Assembly (NCBI RefSeq): GCF_029866045.1
Contig: NZ_JARXAB010000013.1
Span: forward strand, 1 to 40,760
Length of the DNA stretch: 40,760 nt
Direction: 5' to 3'
From: Ramlibacter sp.
Lineage (GTDB): Bacteria; Pseudomonadota; Gammaproteobacteria; Burkholderiales; Burkholderiaceae_C
Every line of letters begins with the position of its first letter. Position 1 is the stretch's first letter. This document shows, in pieces, positions 1 through 7,883 of the stretch. The notes under the pieces are model-generated. The model had not been told where the DNA came from. It was given only the letters and a program-made list of their open reading frames with translations, and searched no databases. Made by a program: the position numbers and the translations under genes.

Positions 1-442
1 CCAGATGACCACCGGCGCCAGCAACGACTTCGAGCGGGCCACGAACCTGGCGCGCGACATGGTCATGAAGTACGGCATGTCCGAGGCGCTGGGCCCGATG
101 GTTTACGCCGAGAACGAGGGCGAGGTGTTCCTCGGTCGTTCAGTGACCAAGACGACCAATATGAGCGAACAGACCATGCAAAAGGTCGACGCCGAGGTTC
201 GCCGCATCATCGACCAGCAGTACCGCGAGGCCCGCCAGCTGATCGAGGCCAATCAGGACAAGATGCACGCGATGGCCAATGCCCTGCTGGAGTGGGAGAC
301 CATCGACGCCGAGCAGCTGGACGACATCATGGCCGGCAAGCCGCCGCGCCCGCCGAAGGATTTTGTCCCCCGTACGCCGCCCTCCGGCGGTGGTTCCGGC
401 GGCAGCGCCCCGGTGGTGGACCCGACGCCTACCGCTGCCTGA
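1..442 (+). CDS. ftsH: ATP-dependent zinc metalloprotease FtsH, C-terminal part (5' end outside window)
   Basis: This is the C-terminal end (about 146 residues) of FtsH, the inner-membrane AAA+ protease that degrades misfolded membrane proteins and regulatory substrates. The reading frame is already open at the window edge, so the gene is cut by the window and not truncated. The visible part belongs to the M41 peptidase domain: the TTGASNDFERAT stretch and the following helices with YREARQLIEAN are typical. The AAA+ module and the HEXXH zinc site lie upstream of the window. The tail is Gly/Ser/Pro-rich (GGGSGGSAP), as is common for the disordered C-terminus in betaproteobacteria. The order ftsH-folP-glmM is conserved in beta- and gammaproteobacteria and supports the call. 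Confidence 0.95.
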   Translation, partial: QMTTGASNDFERATNLARDMVMKYGMSEALGPMVYAENEGEVFLGRSVTKTTNMSEQTMQKVDAEVRRIIDQQYREARQLIEANQDKMHAMANALLEWETIDAEQLDDIMAGKPPRPPKDFVPRTPPSGGGSGGSAPVVDPTPTAA

Positions 443-451
443 GTGGGGTTT

Positions 452-470
452 CCTGGGGGTATTCCCCAGG
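452..470 (+). terminator. Small hairpin just after ftsH, possible weak terminator
   Basis: CCTGGGG (452-458) and CCCCAGG (464-470) can pair around a 5-nt loop, starting 10 bases after the ftsH stop. A second imperfect hairpin (CTCA..GGCA / TGCC..TGAG, about 479-497) follows. Neither has a U-tract, so factor-independent termination is uncertain; the pair could protect the mRNA 3' end. Confidence 0.35.
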
Positions 471-663
471 GGTATTGGCTCAGAGGCATTGCCTGAGTGC
501 TCACCGCATTTGTGGCGCTGCACTAGACGCATTGCATTAGACACCTTGCTGTAGACGCGTTTCCTCTTCCTGGTTGGAGCGCGTCGGGGGCGCGGGGCAG
601 CCCCGGCGGCTTCGATGCAAGGGCCCTTCGGGCTACCCTCCGGTGCTCGGCCGCCAGAGGCAC

Positions 664-704
664 GCGCGGCAAACTCGCCCCTGCGGGGCTCAAACATGCC
701 GCGC
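664..704. repeat. GC-rich cruciform element, possible dispersed intergenic repeat
   Basis: Perfect 8-bp arms GCGCGGCA (664-671) and TGCCGCGC (697-704) enclose a second small stem, CCCC (678-681) with GGGG (685-688). The flanks (about 598-660 and 705-770) are similarly GC-rich with short inverted repeats. The layout is like the dispersed intergenic repeats seen in many Burkholderiales and Pseudomonas genomes, but with one copy in the window I cannot show that it is repeated. Confidence 0.45.
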
Positions 705-925
705 TCTTCGGCCCCTGCCGACCTGCGCGCGTCGGCCCCGCATAGGCGCCACCGGAGCCACCCCGCACCCCCACCGCTTGCCGCGCGCGGGAGGTTTGAC
801 TTCTTCTCTTTGTTCCTCTTTCTTCCTCTCTCGTCCTCGTTGCGCTACCCCTGCTGGTCATCGTGGCTGTTCATCGTGACTGTCTGCGTCCGCCTGGCAG
901 GGGTTGGCTGTCGCACAATGCGCGC

Positions 926-1777
926 ATGTTTTGGCAGACCACCCGGTTTCGTATTGACCTGACCCGACCGCGGGTGATGGGCATCGTCAACCTCACACCC
1001 GACTCCTTTGCCGATGGCGGCCGTCATGGCTCGGTGAGCGCCGCCATGCGCCATTGCGAGCGGCTCGCGCATGAGGGCGCTGATATTTTGGACCTGGGGG
1101 CCGAGTCCACTCGGCCCGGGAGCCAGCCGGTGCCCTTGGCGGACGAGCGGGCCCGGCTGATGCCGGTGCTGCGCGAGGCACTGTCGCTGGGGCTGCCGGT
1201 GTCGGTGGACACGTACAAGGCCGAGGTGATGCGTGAGGCGCTGGACCTGGGGGCCGACATCGTGAACGACGTATGGGCGCTGCGCCAAAGCGGCGCGCAG
1301 GATGTGGTGGCGGCCCATCCCGGTTGTGGTGTGTGCCTGATGCACATGCATGGCGAGCCAACCAGCATGCAGGCGGCGCCGATGGGGGGCGAGGCGGTGC
1401 CCCAGGTGCTGGCGTTTTTGCGGGAGGCCAGCGAGGCGCTGGTGGCCCGTGGCGTGGCGCGCGAGCGCATTGCCTGGGACCCGGGGGTGGGCTTTGGCAA
1501 GACGCCGCAGCAAAACTTTTCGCTGCTGGCCCGCCAGGGCGAGCTGCTGGCGGCGGGCTATCCCCTGCTCGTGGGCTGGTCGCGCAAGAGTTCGCTGGGC
1601 CAGGTGACCGGACTGCCGGTGGAACAGCGCCAGCTGCCCAGCGTGGTGGCCGCTGTTTTGGCGGCCGAGCGCGGCGCTCGCCTGCTGCGGGTGCACGACG
1701 TGGCTGAGACGGTGGCGGGGCTGCGCGTCTGGGCGGCGGCGACGAACCCGGCCGAGGCGGCGCAGGCCCGACAATAG
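926..1777 (+). CDS. folP: Dihydropteroate synthase
   Basis: FolP joins p-aminobenzoate to 6-hydroxymethyl-7,8-dihydropterin pyrophosphate to give dihydropteroate in folate synthesis; it is the sulfonamide target. The 283-residue product has the usual length and TIM-barrel landmarks: [10 protein letters not shown] near the start (pterin and phosphate binding), LGAESTRPG about 40 residues later, SVDTYK, and a late GWSRKSSLG loop. The frame is open further upstream, but ATG 926 puts the [10 protein letters not shown] motif at the normal distance from the N-terminus and removes a low-quality extension. The stop lies 4 bp before glmM, so the two genes are almost certainly co-transcribed, as in related genomes. 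Confidence 0.95.
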   Translation: MFWQTTRFRIDLTRPRVMGIVNLTPDSFADGGRHGSVSAAMRHCERLAHEGADILDLGAESTRPGSQPVPLADERARLMPVLREALSLGLPVSVDTYKAEVMREALDLGADIVNDVWALRQSGAQDVVAAHPGCGVCLMHMHGEPTSMQAAPMGGEAVPQVLAFLREASEALVARGVARERIAWDPGVGFGKTPQQNFSLLARQGELLAAGYPLLVGWSRKSSLGQVTGLPVEQRQLPSVVAAVLAAERGARLLRVHDVAETVAGLRVWAAATNPAEAAQARQ

Positions 1778-1781
1778 GGCC

Positions 1782-3116
1782 ATGACGAGAAAATATTTCG
1801 GCACCGACGGTATTCGCGGCACCGTGGGGCAATCGCCCATCACGCCCGACTTCGTGCTGCGCCTGGCCCATGCAGTGGGCCGCGTTCTCAAGCGCAGCCA
1901 GGACCGTCCCCGCGTCTTGATTGGCAAGGACACCCGCATCTCTGGCTACATGCTCGAGAGCGCGCTCGAGTCGGGCTTAAACTCCGCCGGGGTCGACGTG
2001 GTGTTGCTGGGGCCCCTGCCCACGCCCGGCGTGGCCTACCTCACCCGCGCGCAGCGGGCCAGCCTGGGGGTGGTGATCTCTGCCTCGCACAACCCGTTTG
2101 CCGACAACGGCATCAAGTTCTTCAGCGCACAGGGAAGCAAGCTCGATGACGCCTGGGAGCGCGAGGTCGAGGCGGCGCTGGACGAGGCCCCGGTCTGGGC
2201 CGACTCAGCCCACCTGGGTAAGGCCCGGCGCCTCGATGACGCCGCGGGCCGCTACATCGAGTTTTGCAAGAGCACCTTCGATACCCAGTTGTCGCTCGCC
2301 GGCATGAAGGTGGTGGTCGACGCGGCGCATGGCGCGGCTTATCACATCGCGCCCAAGGTGTTCCACGAGCTGGGCGCGCAGGTGCATGCCATTGGCTGCG
2401 CGCCCGACGGGCTCAACATCAACGAGGGCGTGGGCGCGACCCATCCCGAGGCGCTGGTGCAGGCGGTGCAGGCGCAGGGTGCCGACCTGGGCATTGCGCT
2501 CGACGGCGACGCCGACCGGCTGCAGATGGTCGACGCCAGCGGGCGGCTGTTCAACGGCGACGAGTTGCTTTACCTGATCACTCTGGACCGGCTGGCCCGC
2601 GGTGAGCCGGTGCCCGGCGTGGTGGGCACGCTCATGACCAATATGGCCATTGAGCTGGCCCTGCGTGAGCGCGGTGTCGAGTTCGTGCGCGCCAGGGTCG
2701 GTGATCGCTATGTGCTCGAAGAGCTAGAAAAACGCGGCTGGCTCCTGGGGGGCGAGGGCTCGGGCCACCTGCTGGCCCTGGACAAGCACACCACCGGCGA
2801 CGGCCTGGTGAGCGCGCTGCAGGTGCTCAGGGCCTGCGCGCGCAGCGGCCAGACCATGGGCCAGATGCTGGCCGGCGTGACCCTGTTCCCGCAGGTTCTG
2901 ATCAATGTGCGCCTGGCCCCCGGCCAGACCTGGGCCGAGGACCCGCGCCTTGCGGATGTGCGTGCCGAGGTGGAGGCCGAGCTCGCCGGCAAGGGCCGCG
3001 TGCTCATTCGCGCCAGCGGTACCGAGCCCCTGGTGCGGGTGATGGTGGAGGCGCAGGAGGCGAGCCAAGCCCAGGCTTGCGCAGAGCGGCTGGCCGGGGC
3101 GATCAAGCCGCAATAG
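1782..3116 (+). CDS. glmM: Phosphoglucosamine mutase
   Basis: GlmM converts glucosamine-6-phosphate to glucosamine-1-phosphate, feeding UDP-GlcNAc for peptidoglycan and LPS. The 444-residue protein has every family landmark at the positions known from E. coli: phosphoserine S102 inside SASHNP, metal-binding D241/D243/D245 in DGDADR, the sugar-binding GGEGSGHL (about 323-330), and the C-terminal phosphate-binding [11 protein letters not shown] (410-420). The enzyme is activated by phosphorylation of S102. It follows folP by 4 bp and ends 56 bp before the convergent ppk2 stop. Confidence 0.97.
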   Translation: MTRKYFGTDGIRGTVGQSPITPDFVLRLAHAVGRVLKRSQDRPRVLIGKDTRISGYMLESALESGLNSAGVDVVLLGPLPTPGVAYLTRAQRASLGVVISASHNPFADNGIKFFSAQGSKLDDAWEREVEAALDEAPVWADSAHLGKARRLDDAAGRYIEFCKSTFDTQLSLAGMKVVVDAAHGAAYHIAPKVFHELGAQVHAIGCAPDGLNINEGVGATHPEALVQAVQAQGADLGIALDGDADRLQMVDASGRLFNGDELLYLITLDRLARGEPVPGVVGTLMTNMAIELALRERGVEFVRARVGDRYVLEELEKRGWLLGGEGSGHLLALDKHTTGDGLVSALQVLRACARSGQTMGQMLAGVTLFPQVLINVRLAPGQTWAEDPRLADVRAEVEAELAGKGRVLIRASGTEPLVRVMVEAQEASQAQACAERLAGAIKPQ

Positions 3117-3172
3117 CGCGCGGTTGAAGGCCGGTCAGCCCTGGCTGCGCACCACGGCTGGCCACAGCCTGC

Positions 3173-4078
3173 CTAGTACCGCTGGGGCACCAGCATCGTG
3201 CTTGGCACCGGGTGGCGTTCGTAGTCCTCATTGCGGACCCGAGCTGGCAAGGCCACCTCGTCGTGCGGCACTTCTCCGTAGGGCACCTGGTTCAACAGGT
3301 GATCAATGCAGTTGAGACGCGCCTTCTTCTTGTCGTCGGCTGGCACCACCCACCAAGGCGCCTCGGGGATGTGGGTGCGATCGAGCATGACCTCTTTGGC
3401 CCGGGTGTAGTCCTCCCAGCGGCGGCGCGACTCCAGGTCCATGGGGCTGAGCTTCCATTGCTTGAGGGGGTCGTGGATCCGGCTCAAAAAGCGCGAGTGC
3501 TGCTCCTCGTCGGAGATCGAGAACCAGTATTTGAGCAGCTGGATGCCTGAGCGTTTGAGCATGCGCTCGAACTCCGGCACTGAGCGAAAGAACTCTTCGT
3601 ACTGGTCGTCGCTGCAAAAGCCCATCACCCGCTCGACGCCGGCGCGGTTGTACCAGCTGCGGTCAAACAGGACCATCTCGCCCGCTGCGGGCAAGTGGGT
3701 GGCATAGCGCTGGAAGTACCACTGGGTCCGCTCGCGGTCGTTGGGCGCAGGCAGGGCGACAACCCGGCAGACGCGCGGGTTGAGCCGTTGGGTGATGCGC
3801 TTGATCACGCCGCCCTTGCCGGCAGCGTCCCGACCTTCAAACAAAACCACCATCTTGTGGCCGTTGGCCACCACCCAGTCCTGGAGTTTTACCAACTCGC
3901 CCTGCATGCGCAGCAATTCGCGGAAGTAGGTCCGGCGGCCCTGGCGCTCCTCTTCGGTGAGGGCGATCTCGTGACCGTGGAGGTCAAAGGGGCGGTCTTC
4001 CAACTCCAGCTCGAGTTCTTCGTCGTAGCTGTCAACAATGTCCCGCCTGAAGCGGAAATCGGAATCAAGTGGGTTCAT
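3173..4078 (-). CDS. ppk2: Polyphosphate kinase 2 (single-domain PPK2)
   Basis: PPK2 enzymes move phosphate between polyphosphate and nucleotides, usually in the direction of making NTP or NDP. The 301-residue, single-domain size matches the short PPK2 classes. The P-loop is GRDAAGKGG (about 82-90), the Walker B-type motif is FDRSWYNRAGVE (138-149), and a lid region with SRIHDPLKQWKLS follows. The GVERVMGF context suggests class I, but I assign the class only tentatively. An acidic N-terminal stretch (DEELELELED) comes first. The gene is convergent with glmM and divergent from olsB. A PhoB-box-like sequence lies 67-84 bp before its start, which suggests induction on phosphate starvation together with ppk1. 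Confidence 0.93.
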   Translation of the reverse strand: MNPLDSDFRFRRDIVDSYDEELELELEDRPFDLHGHEIALTEEERQGRRTYFRELLRMQGELVKLQDWVVANGHKMVVLFEGRDAAGKGGVIKRITQRLNPRVCRVVALPAPNDRERTQWYFQRYATHLPAAGEMVLFDRSWYNRAGVERVMGFCSDDQYEEFFRSVPEFERMLKRSGIQLLKYWFSISDEEQHSRFLSRIHDPLKQWKLSPMDLESRRRWEDYTRAKEVMLDRTHIPEAPWWVVPADDKKKARLNCIDHLLNQVPYGEVPHDEVALPARVRNEDYERHPVPSTMLVPQRY

Positions 4079-4144
4079 GGCAGTCAGGCCCCTGTTGCAG
4101 GTGCGGCCAGATTAGCGGAAGGACGTTGAGTTTCGCCGGGCCCT

Positions 4145-4162
4145 GTGAATGATTTGTGACGA
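4145..4162 (-). promoter_or_regulatory. Candidate Pho box for ppk2
   Basis: Read on the minus strand, GTCAC and TTCAC half-sites lie exactly 11 bp apart with an AAATC centre. By my hand count this matches the E. coli Pho-box consensus at 13 of 18 positions. The site lies 67-84 bp before the ppk2 start. A -10 at the spacing seen at pstS would be GAAACT, which is poor. Confidence 0.5.
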
Positions 4163-4214
4163 ACGCTCATCTGTGGCTGGGTCCGACCCCCTCACTGCTG
4201 GCCTGCTGGGGTGG

Positions 4215-4232
4215 ATTTCACTGAATTGCCAT
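4215..4232 (+). promoter_or_regulatory. Weak candidate Pho box for olsB
   Basis: TTTCA and TGCCA half-sites lie 11 bp apart with an AAT centre, about 70 bp before the olsB start. By my count only about 10-11 of 18 consensus positions match, so chance is a real possibility. I list it because olsB genes are phosphate-regulated in several bacteria and the gene sits among better Pho-box genes. Confidence 0.25.
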
Positions 4233-4301
4233 GCAAATGCAACAAGCGGGTCACGCTCGCTTGCCAGACTCGGGCGCATCGATTCCGAAGGAGCGCTCTC
4301 C

Positions 4302-5126
4302 ATGAAAGATCTTCCGACGCCGACCCTGCCGCTGTCCCCTGTTTCCTTGCCCCGGGGGGCACTTCAACGACGCGATGCGCCGCCTGATGCGGGCGTCTCT
4401 GGCCCGGTTATTGTGGCCTGGGCGAAGCACCAGGACGAAGTCCGCGAGGCGCAGCGACTGAGGTATCAGGTCTTCGCCGGGGAAATGGGCGCGCGTCTGA
4501 GCACTCCGGTGGCGGGGCACGACATTGATCTTTTTGACGACTTTTGTGAGCACCTGCTGGTACGTTGCCAGGCGAGTGGGCAGGTGGTGGGAACCTATCG
4601 GGTGCTCACCCCCGCCCAGTCTCGACGTGTTGGGGGTTTCTATAGCGATACTGAATTTGACCTCACCCGCTTGCGCGCCCTCCGGGAGCGGATGGTCGAA
4701 TTGGGCCGCAGCTGCGTTCATACCGATCATCGCCGCGGCGTTGTGATCATGGCCCTGTGGGGTGCCCTGTTCGAGTTCATGTACCGCAATGAGCTGGACA
4801 CCATGGTGGGCTGCGCCAGCATCCCGATGTTGCATCAGGGGGTGGTCAGTGGCGACGTGGCCGCCAGTGTCTGGCGCCAGGTTCGTGAGGCCCATCTGGC
4901 GCCCATCGAGTGGCAGGTTCGCCCTCGTCTGCCGCTGCCAGTAGAGCAGTTGGACGACAGCCTACCGGTGGATCCGCCGCCGCTCATCAAGGGTTATCTG
5001 CGTCTGGGCGCCAAGGTCCTGGGTGCGCCTGCCTGGGACCCGGATTTCAACACCGCCGACCTGCCCATGTTGATGCGCGTGGCTGATTTGCCGGCTCGCT
5101 ATCGGAGGCATTTGCTGGGCCGCTGA
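4302..5126 (+). CDS. olsB: L-ornithine N-alpha-acyltransferase OlsB (GNAT-like fold)
   Basis: OlsB transfers a 3-hydroxyacyl group from acyl-ACP to the alpha-amino group of ornithine, giving lyso-ornithine lipid; OlsA then adds the second acyl chain. Ornithine lipids contain no phosphorus and often replace phospholipids during phosphate starvation. The 274-residue product has the family pattern: VREAQRLRYQVF (about 47-58), FDDFCEHLLV (78-87), VVGTYRVL (95-102), GGFYSDTEFDL (111-121), ELGRSCVH (133-140) and MVGCASI (168-174). ATG 4302 has a GAAGGAG ribosome site at 4286-4292; the open frame further upstream lacks family similarity. No olsA lies in the window. Older annotations may call this a hemolysin-like or GNAT protein. 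Confidence 0.85.
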   Translation: MKDLPTPTLPLSPVSLPRGALQRRDAPPDAGVSGPVIVAWAKHQDEVREAQRLRYQVFAGEMGARLSTPVAGHDIDLFDDFCEHLLVRCQASGQVVGTYRVLTPAQSRRVGGFYSDTEFDLTRLRALRERMVELGRSCVHTDHRRGVVIMALWGALFEFMYRNELDTMVGCASIPMLHQGVVSGDVAASVWRQVREAHLAPIEWQVRPRLPLPVEQLDDSLPVDPPPLIKGYLRLGAKVLGAPAWDPDFNTADLPMLMRVADLPARYRRHLLGR

Positions 5127-5200
5127 TCGATCTCGCCCGGCCTGGTTCGCGGCTCGGCTCATCCGAGGGGCCTCGGAGACCCGGGGAAACCCGGAAATAT

Positions 5201-5218
5201 TTGTCACAGATGTGTCAC
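5201..5218 (+). promoter_or_regulatory. Pho box (PhoB site) of ppk1
   Basis: Two perfect TGTCACA repeats (5202-5208 and 5213-5219) lie 11 bp apart, the spacing of PhoB half-sites; about 14 of 18 consensus positions match by hand count. CATAGT (5229-5234) follows 10 bp later and may be the -10, the same spacing as at pstS. This would place the transcript start at or next to the ppk1 ATG. Confidence 0.8.
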
Positions 5219-5240
5219 AAGCCTTGCCCATAGTGAGGAC

Positions 5241-7358
5241 ATGAACTCAGCAGTACGCGTGGGCCGGGTAGGCGTACCTGCGGCGGGCGCCAAGGGCGTT
5301 CCCTGGTTAGACCGCGACCACAGCATTCTCAGCTTCAATGCGCGCGTGCTGGACTGGGCCGAGCGGTCGGCTGTGCCCTTGCTGGAACGGCTGCGGTATT
5401 TGTGCATCGTGTCGTCCAACCTGGACGAATTTTTCGAGGTTCGCGCGGCGCCGCACCTGGCGGCCGCACGCGCGGGTCGATCGGACGGGACGGCGTCGCC
5501 GGCGAGCTTTGAGTCCATCGCGGCCGCCGCGCAAGACCTAGTGCATCGGCAGTATCACCTCTACAACGAGGTGTTGATGCCGGCCTTGACCCGCGCGGGG
5601 CTGGCCATCGTCTCTCACAGCGAGCGCAAATCGGTGCAAAAGGCCTGGGTCGACGACTATTTCGCCCGTGAGGTTCGGCCCCTGCTCACTCCAGTGGGCC
5701 TAGATCCTTCGCATCCCTTTCCCCAGGTGGCCAACAAGTCTCTCAACTTCATCGTCCGGCTGGGCGGGCGGGATGCCTTTGGCCGTGACAACGACATCGC
5801 CATTGTCAAGATTCCGCGGGTACTCCCTCGTGTGATTCGCATGCCGTCACGGGTGTCGCGCGGGAAAACCCGTTTCGTGCTTCTGAGCAGTGTGATCCGC
5901 TCGCATTTGCATGACCTTTTCCCCGGGCGGGAGGTGCTGGAGTTTTCGCAGTTTCGCGTCACGCGGCATTCCGAGCTGGCTGTTGACGAGGATGATGTTC
6001 GCAATCTGCGCACCGCGCTGCGCCTGGGCCTGCAGCACCGCCAGTTTGGTGAGGCGGTGCGCCTGGAGGTGTCGTCCGCCTGTTCCGACTACCTGGCCGA
6101 CTTTCTGCTCGCGCAGTTCTCCCTGCCACGGGGGGCGATGTACCGTGTACCGGGGCCGGTGAACCTCGTCCGCTTGCAGCAGCTGATTGACTTGGCGCAG
6201 GCGCCTGGCCTGCTGTTTCCACCCTTTACTGCCAGTTACCCGAGGCAGCTCGGCGCGGGGCTCTCCATCTTCGAGCGGTTGCGCCAGGGCGACGTTTTGA
6301 TCCACCAGCCCTTTGAGCGCTTTGATGGCGTGGTGGATTTTCTTCGCGAGGCGGTGCTCGACCCGCAGGTGCTGGCCATTCGCCAGACGATCTACCGGAT
6401 TGGCGCCGACTCGGTCATGATGGACCTGCTGCGCGAGGCGGTGAACCGGGGCAAGGAGGTCACCGCGGTGGTGGAGCTCAAGGCCCGCTTTGACGAAGAG
6501 GCCAACATCAACTGGGCTGAGAAGCTCGAGGCGATCGGTGCTCAGGTGGTCTATGGTGTGGTCGGGCTCAAGACCCATGCCAAGATGCTGCTGGTGACCC
6601 GGCGCGAGGGCAAGGCGATGGTCCGCTACGCCCACCTCTCCACCGGCAACTACAACCCACGAACGGCCCGCCTGTACACCGACATCAGCCACCTGACCGC
6701 CGACCCCCAGCTGACCCATGACGTTGAGGCTGTCTTCGACCATTTGGCCAGCCAGGCGCGGGTGCCGCGGCTGCAAAGCCTGATCATGGCTCCCTTCCAT
6801 TTGCATCGTCGCTTGTTGGACCTGATTGAGCAGGTCGGGCACGCTGCCGCACGGGGAGAGACCGCGCGGATCGTGGTCAAAACCAATGCCCTCACCGACC
6901 AGCAGCTCATGGATGCCCTGGTCCGCGCCGGTCGGCTCGGCGCCCAGATCGACCTCATCGTACGCGGCGCCTGTATGCTGCCTGCCCGCGTGCCGGGTGT
7001 CACGGACAACATCCGGGTCCGCTCGGTGGTGGGGCGCTTTCTCGAGCACTCACGGATCTTCTACTTCGGCATCGGTGCCGAGGAGACCTTGCTGCTTTCC
7101 AGTGCCGACTGGATGAACCGCAACATGCTGCGGCGGGTGGAGTTGGCCTGGCCGGTGACGGACCCGGCGCTGCGCCAGCGCATCGTCGACGAATGCCTGG
7201 TGGCCTACCTGCATGATGAGCGCGACGCCTGGGACCTGATGGCGGATGGCCAGTACCAACGCATTGCCTCGGCCCTGGACACCACCCGGCCAGGCGTGCA
7301 GGCGGCCTTGATGGTCCGCTACGACGCGGGTTCATCCGCGCCAGGAGCGCGCGGATGA
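5241..7358 (+). CDS. ppk1: Polyphosphate kinase 1
   Basis: PPK1 reversibly polymerises the gamma-phosphate of ATP into inorganic polyphosphate at the membrane. The 705-residue product shows the N-terminal signature LDRDHSILSFNARVL and SSNLDEFFEVR. The two catalytic histidines are H446 in LKTHAKMLLV and H465 in YAHLSTGNYNPRTARLYTD. Their 19-residue spacing equals that of E. coli H435 and H454. The start choice is open: ATG 5241 has only a GAGGA 1 nt away, too close for a normal ribosome site, and the Pho-box promoter would start transcription near this ATG, so a leaderless or short-leader mRNA is possible. The stop overlaps the sixA start (ATGA), so the two proteins are translationally coupled. 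Confidence 0.96.
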   Translation: MNSAVRVGRVGVPAAGAKGVPWLDRDHSILSFNARVLDWAERSAVPLLERLRYLCIVSSNLDEFFEVRAAPHLAAARAGRSDGTASPASFESIAAAAQDLVHRQYHLYNEVLMPALTRAGLAIVSHSERKSVQKAWVDDYFAREVRPLLTPVGLDPSHPFPQVANKSLNFIVRLGGRDAFGRDNDIAIVKIPRVLPRVIRMPSRVSRGKTRFVLLSSVIRSHLHDLFPGREVLEFSQFRVTRHSELAVDEDDVRNLRTALRLGLQHRQFGEAVRLEVSSACSDYLADFLLAQFSLPRGAMYRVPGPVNLVRLQQLIDLAQAPGLLFPPFTASYPRQLGAGLSIFERLRQGDVLIHQPFERFDGVVDFLREAVLDPQVLAIRQTIYRIGADSVMMDLLREAVNRGKEVTAVVELKARFDEEANINWAEKLEAIGAQVVYGVVGLKTHAKMLLVTRREGKAMVRYAHLSTGNYNPRTARLYTDISHLTADPQLTHDVEAVFDHLASQARVPRLQSLIMAPFHLHRRLLDLIEQVGHAAARGETARIVVKTNALTDQQLMDALVRAGRLGAQIDLIVRGACMLPARVPGVTDNIRVRSVVGRFLEHSRIFYFGIGAEETLLLSSADWMNRNMLRRVELAWPVTDPALRQRIVDECLVAYLHDERDAWDLMADGQYQRIASALDTTRPGVQAALMVRYDAGSSAPGARG

Positions 7359-7822
7359 ACCTGATCCTCTGGCGCCATGCCGAAGCCGAGGACGCTCCCG
7401 AGGGCGGCGATGACCTGGCGCGTTCACTCACCCCGCGTGGCGAGCGTGAAGCGGCGCGCGTCGGTGCATGGCTGGACCGCACCCTTCCAGAGGTGACGCG
7501 CGTGTTGTGCAGCCCGGCGCGCCGTTGTGAGCAAACGGCGCTGGCCCTGGGCCGCAAGTTCAAGCTCATGCCGGAGCTTGCTCCCGACATGGGTGTCGAG
7601 GCCTTGCTCAAGGCCGCCCGGTGGCCCGATGCGCGCCAGCCCGTGTTGATCGTGGGTCACCAGCCCACACTCGGTCAGACCGTGGCCCTGCTGCTAGGAA
7701 TGGCCGAGGGGACATGCCCGGTGCGCAAGGGCGGTGTCTGGTGGCTGCGTGCGCGCGAGCGTCATGGGCAATTGCAGGCGGTGGTCGTCACGGTGCAGTC
7801 GCCGGAGCTGCTGGCTATTTGA
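7355..7822 (+). CDS. sixA: SixA-like histidine phosphatase
   Basis: This 155-residue protein belongs to the histidine phosphatase (phosphoglycerate mutase-like) superfamily: RHAEAED at residues 7-13 carries the catalytic His8, CSPARRCEQTA is the second arginine motif, and VGHQP holds the second active-site histidine. E. coli SixA removes phosphate from phosphohistidine in the phosphorelay protein ArcB or the nitrogen PTS. Here the start overlaps the ppk1 stop as ATGA, so both proteins are made from one mRNA in linked amounts. Since Ppk1 works through a phosphohistidine, a functional link is an attractive inference, but nothing in the sequence proves the substrate. Confidence 0.85.
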   Translation: MNLILWRHAEAEDAPEGGDDLARSLTPRGEREAARVGAWLDRTLPEVTRVLCSPARRCEQTALALGRKFKLMPELAPDMGVEALLKAARWPDARQPVLIVGHQPTLGQTVALLLGMAEGTCPVRKGGVWWLRARERHGQLQAVVVTVQSPELLAI

Positions 7823-7837
7823 GCCGTGGATCTGCCG

Positions 7838-7862
7838 GCCTGGCCTGCAGCGAAGGCCAGGC
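7838..7862. terminator. Hairpin between convergent sixA and psd
   Basis: GCCTGGCCT (7838-7846) and AGGCCAGGC (7854-7862) form a perfect 9-bp stem with a 7-nt loop. It sits in the 61-bp space between two converging genes and could end both transcripts, although no U-tract follows on either strand. Confidence 0.5.
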
Positions 7863-7883
7863 GCCGCGCAATAGACTGAGCCT

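Larger units (their letters stand above)
443..925. other. 483-bp gap between ftsH and folP
   Basis: I see no convincing gene here. Short open frames exist on both strands but have no recognisable protein features. The gap holds the hairpins after ftsH, a GC-rich inverted-repeat element (about 598-710), and a pyrimidine-rich stretch (about 797-840) made almost only of C and T on the plus strand. A TTGACT hexamer at 797-802 could be a -35 element for folP-glmM, but I see no good -10 partner at the right distance. Confidence 0.5.

Noticed and set aside
845..1939. Minus-strand open frame over folP
   Set aside because: Antisense shadow with low-complexity His/Arg/Gln content; folP motifs are clear.
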